Assembly (NCBI GenBank): GCA_964386915.1
Contig: CAYLUQ010000012.1
Span: 6,948 to 70,947 of the forward strand
Length of the DNA: 64,000 bases
Source of the DNA: JADHMP01 sp964386915
Lineage (GTDB): Bacteria; Bacteroidota; Bacteroidia; Flavobacteriales; Flavobacteriaceae
Direction: 5' to 3'
Made by a program: the position numbers and the translations under genes. Of this stretch, positions 43,943 to 52,668 are shown one piece after another (positions within the stretch are counted from its first letter, which is position 1; each line of letters begins with the position of its first letter). The notes under the pieces are model-generated. The model worked only from the letters and a program-made list of their open reading frames with translations. It searched no databases and was not told the origin of the DNA.

Positions 43943-44504
43943 CACAGGTGCCAGAACCAATAGAAAAATCATGTATGATGCCTACGCATATTATGCAGCA
44001 CAATATGAGTTTATTGTGGCTGCAGGGGTTCATTACCCTCCAGAACCTTGGGGGCCTTTCTACACCTATACTCACCAACATGTAGCCGATTTAAGCAACC
44101 ATATTTTGGAACACCCCGAAAGAAAGGAAAGAAAAGACGGTATCATGATCTGGCAATTGCTTTTGGAAGGTGCAGCTAGCTCAGGCTATAGCTACTTAAA
44201 TGTAGCTTCAAAAGTTTTAGGCGGAACCACTCAAGCAAATGCAATTGCCCAAGCCAATAGTTTTGCTCTAGAACCCTACACTGGCGGAGCAGCAGGATGT
44301 GAAGGGGGAACTGGAGGCTCAGCAACGCTTTGTGATGTGAGCGTATATAATGCTGCCAATCAATATCCCGATGCGGGCACTCAGGTGGTCCATAACTGTC
44401 AAATTTGGCAAAGCAAATGGTGGGCCAATGCAAACGAAGTGCCTGGTGAAAATGAAGTGTGGGAAAAAATAGGCGATTGCAAAGAGGGAGATTGTGCTGA
44501 ATGA
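43921..44504 (+). pseudogene. C-terminal remnant of a secreted CBM5/12-bearing (chitinase-like) enzyme
   Basis: An open frame of ~190 residues joined directly to the receptor remnant. The last ~55 residues match a CBM5/12 chitin-binding module: YPDAGTQVVHNCQIWQSKWWA followed by a W-E-K-I-G-D-C end, with the conserved Trp/Tyr and Cys residues. The preceding ~90 residues (GIMIWQLLLEGAASSGYSYL region) resemble the end of a glycoside hydrolase catalytic domain, with a Gly/Ala-rich linker between. No signal peptide or catalytic motif is present, so this is the 3' end of a longer gene, probably a chitinase. A short protein from ATG 43972 could still be made. Confidence 0.65.
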
Positions 44505-44600
44505 GAAGTAACCCCTTGGTTGATAATTGCAGGATAACTCTTTTGTAATTTTTTTTAGCCGACAATTCATTTTGTATTTTTAAGGCTAAATTCAACCGCT

Positions 44601-45038
44601 ATGATTCGGGTAGCCATTAAAAACAACAGCAAAAATGAATTGCCTTCTTATGGCACACCGCAAGCAGCGGGTTTAGATTTGCGAGCAGATCTCCCCACGG
44701 CAGTTTCTTTAGCTCCTATGGAGCGTAAAATAATTCCAACGGGTCTATCCATTGCTTTGCCCCAAGGCTATGAAGCTCAAGTGAGACCTAGAAGTGGACT
44801 AGCCGCAAAGCACGGAATTACGGTGCTCAACGCACCCGGAACCATAGATGCAGACTACAGGGGCGATGTTGGGGTTATTCTCATCAATCTTTCTGACACT
44901 GCTTTTACCGTAGAACCAGGTATGCGAATTGCACAATTGGTGGTGGCACAATATGCTCAAATTAGTTGGGTGCCAACTGAAAGTCTAGCAGATTCGGAAC
45001 GAGGAGCGGGTGGTTTTGGTAGCACAGGAACAAAATAA
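44601..45038 (+). CDS. dut: dUTP diphosphatase (dUTPase)
   Basis: A 145-residue trimeric enzyme converting dUTP to dUMP and PPi, keeping uracil out of DNA. All five motifs are seen: AAGLDLRAD, RPRSGLAAKHG, NAPGTIDADYRGD, GMRIAQLVV and the C-terminal RGAGGFGSTG. Standard length. The next gene starts 7 bp downstream. Confidence 0.97.
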   Translation: MIRVAIKNNSKNELPSYGTPQAAGLDLRADLPTAVSLAPMERKIIPTGLSIALPQGYEAQVRPRSGLAAKHGITVLNAPGTIDADYRGDVGVILINLSDTAFTVEPGMRIAQLVVAQYAQISWVPTESLADSERGAGGFGSTGTK

Positions 45039-45045
45039 TAGTTTG

Positions 45046-45828
45046 ATGAGGTTTACAAAAGCAGTTTTTTATAGTGTAATTTTAATGAGCTTATTCTTTT
45101 TAGAAGGATGTAAATCAACCAAGCTATTTCCTTCTGATAGACCCAAAAAAAATATTGAGTTAGCTTCACTGATCAACCAGTTAGAGCGTGTTCAACCAAA
45201 GATTTCAAACCTCACAGCCCGCATCAAGGCAAACTATGACGATGGCAAGCGAAAACAACAAGTCATTGTGCAAATGCGAATTGCTTCTCAGAAAAAAATA
45301 TGGATGAGTGCCACAATGTTGGTGCCCATTGCCAAACTTTTAGTGGAACCCAACCAGGTTTCCTTTTATGAAAAATTTCAAAAAACCTATTTTGAGGGTA
45401 ATTTTGATATACTCAACGCACCCCTGGGCACCCAATTGGATTTTTATCAATTGGAAGAATTACTTTTGGGTAAACCCCTCCTAGCCATTCAAAAGAATAA
45501 TTGGAAATTAATTTCTCACCCCAATGACTATGTGTTGGTGCCCAAAAACAAAAAGAGTCCTTTGCCTATCACCCTATTTTTTGACAGTAATAGCTTTCTC
45601 CTAAAAGAACAACGAATTTTAGTTCCCGGAACGGCCCAAACCCTAACCATTAACTATCTAAACCACATTCGGGTTAGTGGACAATATTTTCCTCAAAAGA
45701 TAGCGTTGTCTCTTTTCGATGGCAATCAATTGCGACGATTAGAATTAGAATATTCAAGAATCACGCTACCCCAAACCCTCACGTTTCCCTTTGCGATTCC
45801 TAAAGGCTACAAAGCATTGCGTTTATGA
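45046..45828 (+). CDS. DUF4292-family lipoprotein
   Basis: A 260-residue lipoprotein (signal ending FFLEGC, acylated Cys22). The beta-rich body (LTARIKANYDDGKRKQQVIVQMRIASQKKIWMS) is the pattern of DUF4292, thought to resemble the LolB/outer-membrane lipoprotein fold; function is unproven. I chose ATG 45046 instead of a start inside dut. It overlaps the EnvC-like gene by 4 bp. Confidence 0.82.
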   Translation: MRFTKAVFYSVILMSLFFLEGCKSTKLFPSDRPKKNIELASLINQLERVQPKISNLTARIKANYDDGKRKQQVIVQMRIASQKKIWMSATMLVPIAKLLVEPNQVSFYEKFQKTYFEGNFDILNAPLGTQLDFYQLEELLLGKPLLAIQKNNWKLISHPNDYVLVPKNKKSPLPITLFFDSNSFLLKEQRILVPGTAQTLTINYLNHIRVSGQYFPQKIALSLFDGNQLRRLELEYSRITLPQTLTFPFAIPKGYKALRL

Positions 45829-47045
45829 AAATGGGGTTGCCAACATGGGGGATCTTTCTTTTGCTAGGGTTCTCGCTGGCCGCGCAAACCCCGAGAACGG
45901 ACCGCCAGCAAAAATTAGAAGCCCAAAAGCTGCGTTTGCAAAAAGAAATTAAGCAAATCAATCAATTGCTGTTTAACAACACCAAACAAAAAAAATCGGT
46001 TTTGAATGAGGCTGAAGATATTGCCGTGAAATTATCGGTTCGCGAACAACTCATTCGAGTTAACAATCAACAGGCCAACGTGCTTAATAGGAGGGTGCGA
46101 ATAAACGAAAGAGATATTGCCCAACAGCGAAAAGAATTGGAGGCTTTAAAAGAAGACTATGCGCGTATGATTTTAGAATCCTATCAAAGTAAATCGCTCC
46201 AAAGCCGTTTGTTGTTTTTGTTTTCTTCAGAGAGTTTTCTACAAGCCTACAAACGCATACAATATTTGAAACAATATGCGGCATTTAGAAAAAAGCAAGG
46301 CATAGCCATTGCAGACAAAACCCTTCTTTTACAGGTGCTAAACAAAGACTTATTGGCGCAAAAAAGCAAATTAGAAACTATTGTAGAAGAAAATAAAACC
46401 GAACAAAACACCTTGTTAAAAGAGCAACAACAGCAACAAGCTCTTATCCGATCTTTGAGAAAAAAAGAACGCAGTTTAGCTGCTCAGATCAACAAAAAAC
46501 AAGCAGAAGCAAGAGCCATAGATAAAGAAATTGACCGATTGATTCGCGAAGCCATTTCAGCCGCCAATAAATCAAAAGGAAGCGCCAACACACGCAGTTT
46601 TGAATTGACGCCGGAGGCTCGGCTCCTAGCGGCTAATTTTGAATCGAATAAAGGGCGATTGCCTTGGCCTTTAGAAGAGGGAGTGGTTACCCAAGGGTTT
46701 GGAAGACAACCGCATCCCATTGTTAAAACCACCACCATTCAAAGCAATGGGGTGACCATTGCCACTAAACCTAACGCTCCCGTGAGAGCAGTTTTTGAAG
46801 GTGAGGTAATGTCTATAGTGACTTTTAAAGGAAGTAACCCCTTTGTTTTAATTCGGCATGGAAATTATATCACAGCCTATAAAGATTTAGGCAAAGTGTT
46901 TGTGAAAAAAGGAGATAAAGTTTCAGCTAAAGACACCATTGGAGAAGTATTTACCAACCCACAAACAGGCAAGGCAACTCTAAAATTTAGTATTTTTAAA
47001 AACAATGCACCCCAAAATCCACGGCAGTGGGTTTATCAAATGTAA
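45825..47045 (+). CDS. EnvC-like murein hydrolase activator (degenerate M23)
   Basis: A 406-residue exported protein: signal peptide (LLLGFSLAAQ), a long coiled coil (~25-250, Gln/Lys/Glu-rich), and a C-terminal LytM domain. The domain lacks the zinc ligands: the HxxxD position reads HPIVKT and the HxH position reads KFSIF, so it is probably catalytically dead, like E. coli EnvC, and activates an amidase during division. It overlaps the upstream lipoprotein gene by 4 bp and is convergent with the HU/SPOR gene 4 bp away. Confidence 0.88.
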   Translation: MKMGLPTWGIFLLLGFSLAAQTPRTDRQQKLEAQKLRLQKEIKQINQLLFNNTKQKKSVLNEAEDIAVKLSVREQLIRVNNQQANVLNRRVRINERDIAQQRKELEALKEDYARMILESYQSKSLQSRLLFLFSSESFLQAYKRIQYLKQYAAFRKKQGIAIADKTLLLQVLNKDLLAQKSKLETIVEENKTEQNTLLKEQQQQQALIRSLRKKERSLAAQINKKQAEARAIDKEIDRLIREAISAANKSKGSANTRSFELTPEARLLAANFESNKGRLPWPLEEGVVTQGFGRQPHPIVKTTTIQSNGVTIATKPNAPVRAVFEGEVMSIVTFKGSNPFVLIRHGNYITAYKDLGKVFVKKGDKVSAKDTIGEVFTNPQTGKATLKFSIFKNNAPQNPRQWVYQM

Positions 47046-47049
47046 GGGC

Positions 47050-48036
47050 TTATTCTTCTAAATACCAAGCTTCTTCTTCTTGTGCATATTTGACAAAGCT
47101 CAACAAGTCCATTGCTTTTCGTTTGCTTGTCATTCTACCAAAAGCAACACGATATAGACCACTTGGGCTGGTTTTGGCTAAGGCAGCGTCATACCCTTCT
47201 GCTTTTAATAGGGATACTTTCTTGTTGGCATTTTCTAAGGAGCGAAATGAGCCTGCAATAATGCTATAATATTTCTGGTCAGAGTCAATAATGGGAGCTC
47301 CACTATCGGATTCGTTTTCTTGGGCTGTGGCAGCAACCACAACTGTTTTAAGGGCGCCTAAATCGAAGGTAGCTTCTTGCACATTTTTCTTAATTTTTTC
47401 TTGAGCAAGCTCTTGCTGTTTCAGGGTTTCGGTGGTCATATAGTGTTGGCCAAAGTAAAAAGCAGACCCAATTAGGGCAACGGCAACAACCCCAACCATA
47501 GCATAGCGCATCCAAGGAGAGCGGTTTTCGTTTGAATCGTTCTTGTCGGGTTGAAACATGAGGTCATCGTGGTTTGAATTTTCCATTAGTGAAATAATTT
47601 TAGGGGTTTCTGTAGTTATTTGAGGAGATATTGGGGCTCGTTCAAAAGCCTTTAACCCAAATGCAGCAGTATCAAAATTGATTTTACCTAAGGGTAAAAA
47701 ATGTATTTTTTTGTCTCCACTGAGCTGCATTTCACCCACACCGGGAAAACGCAAGACTTGGGTTTGCAATCTCTTTTTCCAAAGGCTCACCTCTTTTTCA
47801 ATAGCTCGGAGGGCATGTTCATAGCTAACACCCTCTTTTTGGGCATAATAATGGGCTAAAATACCGTCATTAGTAGCTAATAACCTATTGAAAAGAATCT
47901 CCTTTCGAGGGGGTAAAAAGGCACCATTAGCCGAAACAGAGGCTTGTCTTGAACGCGTCAAAAAGGCACCAAAATTGGGCACGGTCACACATTCGTGTTG
48001 GTAGAGGAGTTCTTGTATGCATTGGTAGAGTAGCAT
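47050..48036 (-). CDS. HU-CCDC81 and SPOR domain protein
   Basis: A 328-residue bitopic membrane protein: N-terminal HU-CCDC81-like domain (~1-130, VTVPNFGAFLTR), a linker, one transmembrane helix (MRYAMVGVVAVALIGSAFYFG, ~175-195), and a C-terminal periplasmic SPOR domain (YYSIIAGSFRSLENANKKVSLLKAEGYDA). SPOR domains bind denuded glycan strands at the septum, so this protein likely links the cytoplasm to division-site peptidoglycan. The architecture is a Bacteroidota signature. The neighbouring EnvC-like gene fits a shared role in division. Confidence 0.9.
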   Translation of the reverse strand: MLLYQCIQELLYQHECVTVPNFGAFLTRSRQASVSANGAFLPPRKEILFNRLLATNDGILAHYYAQKEGVSYEHALRAIEKEVSLWKKRLQTQVLRFPGVGEMQLSGDKKIHFLPLGKINFDTAAFGLKAFERAPISPQITTETPKIISLMENSNHDDLMFQPDKNDSNENRSPWMRYAMVGVVAVALIGSAFYFGQHYMTTETLKQQELAQEKIKKNVQEATFDLGALKTVVVAATAQENESDSGAPIIDSDQKYYSIIAGSFRSLENANKKVSLLKAEGYDAALAKTSPSGLYRVAFGRMTSKRKAMDLLSFVKYAQEEEAWYLEE

Positions 48037-48120
48037 AGTGCTAAAATACTAAAATTATGCATACAAAGAACCCCCTCAATATGCGCTTGGATTTTCTTAT
48101 CTTCAACAAAATTTTGCCCC

Positions 48121-49224
48121 ATGAATCGCTTAGAAGCTTGCCTATATTTACGTCACCTTCCTGGAATTGGACCCATTAAAGAGCAAAAACTAATGGCTCA
48201 TTTTTCAAGTCCTGAAGCCATTTTTGAAGCCTCTCCAAAAGAGCTAGAAGGGGTGGAAGGAATCGGATCCAAACATAGTAGCATTCTAAAGACCTGGAAA
48301 GACTATCAACCAGAGGTAGAAAAGCAGCTCTTATGGCTTAAAGAGCACCAAATCAAAACCCTTTTTTGGGGAACTGAACAATATCCAGAAACCTTGGCTT
48401 TTTGTCCCGATGCCCCACTTTTATTATTTTATAAGGGCGCTATAGATTTTGCCAAAAAACGCAAAATTATCAGTGTGGTGGGAACAAGAGAAAACACCAG
48501 CTATGGGAAAAAGAGTTGTGAAGCAATTATTCGGGCATTAGCCCCCTACAACCCTATTATCTGTTCGGGTTTTGCCTATGGAACAGACATCATTGCGCAC
48601 AAAGCAGCTCTTGACAATGGTTTGGACACGCTAGCGTGTTTGGCTCACGGGTTTGACAAACTCTATCCCAAAGAGCACGCCAAATATAGAACTGAGGTTG
48701 AACAACAGGGTGCTTTTATCTCAGATAGCCTTTTTGGGGAGTCGTTTGATCGAGGGAGTTTTCCTCGAAGAAATCGAATTATTGCTGGTTTGGGGCATAC
48801 CACCTTGGTCATTGAGTCTGGAATCAAAGGGGGTAGCATGAATACGGCAGACTTGGCACACCAATATGGGCGAGAGCTTTTTGCTTTACCGGGTAGAATT
48901 TCAGATCAAAAAAGCCAAGGGTGTCATGTGCTCATCAAACAGCATAAAGCAGCGCTATTAGCATCGCCAGAACAATTGCTAGAAGCACTTCAATTGCAAG
49001 CTCAAACACAACCCAAAAAAACGATTCAAAGAGAACTTTTCATTTCCCTAAGCGAGGAAGAAAAAAAAGTATTAAAGCAATTGATGCCAGGTGAAAAAGC
49101 ACATTTAGACTCACTTGCGCTTCAGCTTCAATGGGAAGTGCGGCAAGTGGCTAGTGTATTGTTGACGCTAGAAATGAAAAGGTGTGTTGCGGCTCTTTCA
49201 GGCAAATATTTCGAATTGGCTTAA
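48121..49224 (+). CDS. dprA: DNA-processing protein DprA
   Basis: A 367-residue recombination mediator for incoming single-stranded DNA that loads RecA during natural transformation. An N-terminal HhH/SAM-like part (LRHLPGIGPIKEQKL, GVEGIGSKH) is followed by a Rossmann core (SVVGTRENTSYGKKS, ICSGFAYGTDIIAHKAAL, SFPRRNRIIAGL, LFALPGRISDQKSQGCHVLI) and a C-terminal winged helix. Its end overlaps the convergent trpS by 4 bp. Confidence 0.95.
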   Translation: MNRLEACLYLRHLPGIGPIKEQKLMAHFSSPEAIFEASPKELEGVEGIGSKHSSILKTWKDYQPEVEKQLLWLKEHQIKTLFWGTEQYPETLAFCPDAPLLLFYKGAIDFAKKRKIISVVGTRENTSYGKKSCEAIIRALAPYNPIICSGFAYGTDIIAHKAALDNGLDTLACLAHGFDKLYPKEHAKYRTEVEQQGAFISDSLFGESFDRGSFPRRNRIIAGLGHTTLVIESGIKGGSMNTADLAHQYGRELFALPGRISDQKSQGCHVLIKQHKAALLASPEQLLEALQLQAQTQPKKTIQRELFISLSEEEKKVLKQLMPGEKAHLDSLALQLQWEVRQVASVLLTLEMKRCVAALSGKYFELA

Positions 49225-50189
49225 TAGCCAATTTTGCTGCGCACACGAAGCAGCACCTCTTGGGCCACTTTTCTCGCTTTTTGAGCTCCTATGGCTAAGG
49301 CAATTTCAACTTCTTCTGGATTTTGATAGTAGTAGTCAAAGCTTTCTCGCTCTTTTTTAAAGCGCTCCAAGAGCAATTCAAAAAGGGCTGTTTTGGCGTG
49401 GCCATAGCCCATGCCTCCAGCAACATATCTTGATCGTAAAGCTTCTGTAGCCTCTGGGGTGGCCATGAGTTGATAAAGTTGAAACACCGTGCAGCTGTCG
49501 GGGTCTTTAGGATCTTCTAGCGGGGTGCTGTCTGTTTTTATTTGCATGATTTGCTTGCGCAATTGCTTCTCCTCCAAGAAAACATTGATGGTGTTGTTTT
49601 TTGATTTGCTCATTTTTTGCCCATCTGTTCCTGGGATATACTGCTCGTTTTTTTGAATTTTGGCCTGGGGCAGCACAAAGGTTTCTCCCATTTGGTGGTT
49701 AAATCGGGCGGCTACATCTCGAGTGATTTCCAAATGTTGTAATTGATCTTTTCCCACAGGAACAATTTCAGCATCATAAAGCAAAATGTCAGCAGCCATA
49801 AGCATAGGATAGGAAAATAGACCAGCATTGACATCAGAAAGGGTTTCGGCTTTGTCTTTAAAAGAATGCGCAAGAGTGAGTCTTTGATAGGGAAAGAAGC
49901 AATTTAAATACCACGCCAATTCGGTCACTTCACTCACATCGCTTTGGCGATAGAAATGGGTTTTTTCAATATCTAAACCACAGGCCAACCAAGTGGCAGC
50001 CGTAGCAAAAGTATTTTCTCTAAGCGTTTCGCCATTTTTAATTTGGGTTAAAGAATGCAAATCTGCAATGAATAAAAAGGAATCATTCTCTGACGCTTTA
50101 GAAAGCGCTATAGCAGGCAAAACGGCCCCCAACAAATTTCCTAGGTGAGGGGTTCCGGTAGATTGTACACCGGTTAAAATTCTAGCCAT
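49221..50189 (-). CDS. trpS: Tryptophan--tRNA ligase
   Basis: A 322-residue class I synthetase. The HIGH-equivalent is TPHLGN near residue 15 (GVQSTGTPHLGNLLGA) and KMSKS is intact (DGQKMSKSKNN). Also typical is the NCFFPYQRLTLAHSF region. Length is standard. It has its own promoter just upstream. Confidence 0.96.
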   Translation of the reverse strand: MARILTGVQSTGTPHLGNLLGAVLPAIALSKASENDSFLFIADLHSLTQIKNGETLRENTFATAATWLACGLDIEKTHFYRQSDVSEVTELAWYLNCFFPYQRLTLAHSFKDKAETLSDVNAGLFSYPMLMAADILLYDAEIVPVGKDQLQHLEITRDVAARFNHQMGETFVLPQAKIQKNEQYIPGTDGQKMSKSKNNTINVFLEEKQLRKQIMQIKTDSTPLEDPKDPDSCTVFQLYQLMATPEATEALRSRYVAGGMGYGHAKTALFELLLERFKKERESFDYYYQNPEEVEIALAIGAQKARKVAQEVLLRVRSKIGY

Positions 50190-50205
50190 TCTATCATATT
50201 TTTTT

Positions 50206-50213
50206 CAAAGGTA
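50206..50213 (-). promoter_or_regulatory. -7 promoter element for trpS
   Basis: TACCTTTG on the minus strand, 16 bp before the trpS ATG. Confidence 0.6.
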
Positions 50214-50341
50214 AGATTCCTCTTGTGTGAGCACAACTATTTTTTTAGTAAAGCATTGCGTAGGCAAGCATAATTACAAATTCTTTCCGCTTTGTTTGAC
50301 GGTAAAAATGAAAACAAGCATTTATTAAATATATTTAGAAA

Positions 50342-51121
50342 ATGAAAAAGGCAATTCTGATGTTATGGCGTATTTGGTTTTATATACTATGCGCTTTGCC
50401 AGTACTTGTTTTTTTCCCCCTACTTGCCCTGGCACTCCTTTTCCCAAAAGGCTATGGATTCTTGTTTTGGATTGCTCGAAATATTTGGGCTCCCTTTGTT
50501 TTAATGGGCTGTGGCTTTTGGATTCAACGGCTCAATGCGCTATCTAAAAACGATAAAACCCACATTATTATAGCCAACCACAGTAGCTATATGGACATTT
50601 TTGTAATGCTTCGTCTTTTTAAAAAACCCTTTGTTTTTGTGGGTAAAAAAGAACTGGTAAAGATACCCGTTTTTGGTTATCTCTACAAACGGGCAGCCAT
50701 CATGGTAGATCGATCTGATAAAAAAAGCCGTTTTGCTGTTTACGGTTTTGCCGAAAGGGTACTCAAGAATAACTACAGCATTTGCCTTTTTCCCGAACGA
50801 GATTATGAAGACGAGGCTGTTTTGTTAAACCCTTTTAATAAAGGAGCATTTAAAATGGCTATTACCCATCAACTGCCCATTATTCCGTTGGTCTTTTATG
50901 ATTGTAAACGCAAGTTTCCTTGGTATACTACTTATGGTTACCCGGGCTCTCTACGTGTAAAAGCCTTAAAAAAAATTAAAGTCTCTGGAAAAAAAGAAGA
51001 CGATCTTGAAAAGCTGCTAGAAGCCTCCCACAAAAAGATCAAAAAGGCCTTGCTTGAAGACCCCAAAAGGGCGGCTCTAAGCGCAATAGACTTATGGAAA
51101 AAAATCAACGCAAAGCCTTGA
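50342..51121 (+). CDS. plsC: 1-acyl-sn-glycerol-3-phosphate acyltransferase (PlsC family)
   Basis: A 259-residue inner-membrane acyltransferase of phospholipid synthesis. The catalytic HX4D motif is NHSSYMD, the substrate motif LFPERDYEDE corresponds to the FPEGT-like block (with Arg in place of Gly), and PIIPLVFYD completes the set. One or two N-terminal membrane helices. Acceptor specificity is uncertain, as the family also includes ornithine-lipid enzymes. Its end overlaps the convergent pabC-like gene by 17 bp. Confidence 0.88.
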   Translation: MKKAILMLWRIWFYILCALPVLVFFPLLALALLFPKGYGFLFWIARNIWAPFVLMGCGFWIQRLNALSKNDKTHIIIANHSSYMDIFVMLRLFKKPFVFVGKKELVKIPVFGYLYKRAAIMVDRSDKKSRFAVYGFAERVLKNNYSICLFPERDYEDEAVLLNPFNKGAFKMAITHQLPIIPLVFYDCKRKFPWYTTYGYPGSLRVKALKKIKVSGKKEDDLEKLLEASHKKIKKALLEDPKRAALSAIDLWKKINAKP

Positions 51122-51734
51122 TATTGTTCACGCCATAGGAAGGATCAGCATCAAAATCACGAAGGGCATTAAGCATTTTGAAGCGTTCAAAGGAGCCGTA
51201 GTTGGATAGGCTAATGGGGATGGGAATAATTTTTTTCTCTGCTATGAGCCTTGCTCTAGCTGTGCCGTTTAAAAGGGGAGCTGCAGGGGTAAACCACTGT
51301 CCTTTTTTTTCAAAGGCAATGTTGCCATAAGAGGTGTCCGTGAGCAGCTCATTTTTAATAATTAATATATCGTCACAAGCGCCTTTTTGCTTAAAAAGTT
51401 GCTCAAGGAGGGTTCGGTTTTCAAATTTAAGACCGTAGTCTATGGTGTTGTTTTCCACCAACTGCAAGTGAGCAACAGGACGAAAAACATAGGGAATAAA
51501 ATCCCAATGCCGCTCATTTTCATTGTAGGCAATCCGCAATTTAATTCGCCCGTTTTGATATTTTAAAGGAATTTTGAGTTGCTCAAAAAGCGAAGTTTTG
51601 GGAGGTTTGTTGTAAAAAATCTGATAAGATTCTCGATAACGCTTTTCATGCCAATGAGGATGTTGCACCACTCCTTCTAATAGGCATATTGATTCAAACA
51701 GTGGGAATGTAGATTTTTTTGAGAAGTTCTTCAT
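51105..51734 (-). CDS. Aminotransferase class IV (aminodeoxychorismate lyase-like)
   Basis: A ~209-residue PLP enzyme of fold type IV. The short start STFPLFESICLLEGVVQHPHWHEKRY and the substrate/PLP segments DILIIKNELLTDTSYGNIAF and TPLLNGTARARLI-like block match PabC, which releases p-aminobenzoate from aminodeoxychorismate. The frame extends upstream to 51809, but homology begins near ATG 51734, which overlaps the pabB end by 41 bp, so the two are translationally coupled. The protein is shorter than E. coli PabC (~269). Confidence 0.85.
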   Translation of the reverse strand: MKNFSKKSTFPLFESICLLEGVVQHPHWHEKRYRESYQIFYNKPPKTSLFEQLKIPLKYQNGRIKLRIAYNENERHWDFIPYVFRPVAHLQLVENNTIDYGLKFENRTLLEQLFKQKGACDDILIIKNELLTDTSYGNIAFEKKGQWFTPAAPLLNGTARARLIAEKKIIPIPISLSNYGSFERFKMLNALRDFDADPSYGVNNIKALR

Positions 51735-52656
51735 ATTCTTCTTCCAATTGGCTGAGGTGGGTAATGCCGCCTCCGCTTCTGTAATAGTAGTGATTTCCTT
51801 TTTTTTCAATATAGCGAATGTTCACAGCACTTTCAAGACGTTGCCCGTCAAAAATGCCAAAAACACCACAATAATATCCTCTAGGCCCATCTTCTGCTTG
51901 CTCAATAAGGGCGCAGGTTTTTAACTTGGGAGCCCCTGTAATAGAGCCTGCTGGCAATAGTTTTAAAAACAATTCACCTGCCTTAGTTTCCCAATTGGGG
52001 GGGAGAATTCCCTTAATTTCTGAACTACTTTGCAACAATTTGCCCTGGGTGGTGGCAATGGTTTCTAAATATCTAAATTGTTTGACCTCTACTTGTTTGG
52101 CAATTTGGGATAGGTCGTTGCGAATTAAATCGACAATGGTGTTGTGTTCCAATAATTCTTTGTGGTTTTGGGTAAGTTTTTCCTTTGCATTGGGCAGGGA
52201 GGCATCAATGGTTCCTTTCATAGGGTAGGAGGCAATTTCATTGCCTTCAATGGTGATAAAACATTCAGGAGAAAACAGCACCAATTGGTCTTTAAGATAG
52301 AGTTTATAGGGTGCGTTAACGCCATAGAACAATTCTTCTAGGCTGTTTTGTAAAGATATTGGAGAAGCAAAGGTGAGGTTGGTTAAAAAAGAATCGCCTC
52401 TGTAGAGGCCGTGGGTAACTTTTTCAAATGCTTTTTTATAAACCTGAAAGGAGAGGGGCGTTTTTTTGAGCTTGGCCAAGGTAGGCCGCTCTTTTTCAGG
52501 GGCATTTGTGCTGCCTTTTACATTGAAAAGTAGGCCTTTTTGGGCGGCTTCATCAAAACGATAAAGCAAAGGTTTTTGCTGTTCATAGTCTACCAAAAAA
52601 ACAAAGGGAATCTTTTGAGATAACCAGCTTGAAAATTGGCGGCTAAAGGCGCGCAA
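51694..52656 (-). CDS. pabB: Aminodeoxychorismate synthase component I-like (chorismate-binding)
   Basis: A 320-residue chorismate-binding enzyme. The core motifs of PabB/TrpE are present: NLTFASPISL, SPECFITIEGNEIASYPMKGTID, LLEHNTIVDLIRNDLSQIA, LLPAGSITGAPKLKTCALIE and RGYYCGVFGIFD. It is much shorter than PabB/TrpE (~450-500) because most of the N-terminal domain is missing; such short forms are common beside class IV aminotransferases. No glutamine amidotransferase (PabA) gene is adjacent. The only start in the frame is TTG 52656, 12 bp after the recA stop. It makes aminodeoxychorismate for folate together with the next gene. Confidence 0.88.
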   Translation of the reverse strand: MRAFSRQFSSWLSQKIPFVFLVDYEQQKPLLYRFDEAAQKGLLFNVKGSTNAPEKERPTLAKLKKTPLSFQVYKKAFEKVTHGLYRGDSFLTNLTFASPISLQNSLEELFYGVNAPYKLYLKDQLVLFSPECFITIEGNEIASYPMKGTIDASLPNAKEKLTQNHKELLEHNTIVDLIRNDLSQIAKQVEVKQFRYLETIATTQGKLLQSSSEIKGILPPNWETKAGELFLKLLPAGSITGAPKLKTCALIEQAEDGPRGYYCGVFGIFDGQRLESAVNIRYIEKKGNHYYYRSGGGITHLSQLEEEYEELLKKIYIPTV

Positions 52657-52668
52657 GGAAGCTAAAGA

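Noticed and set aside
44176..44595. 139-codon minus-strand frame over the CBM remnant
   Set aside because: No motif and no promoter-like element; shadow of the remnant on the other strand.
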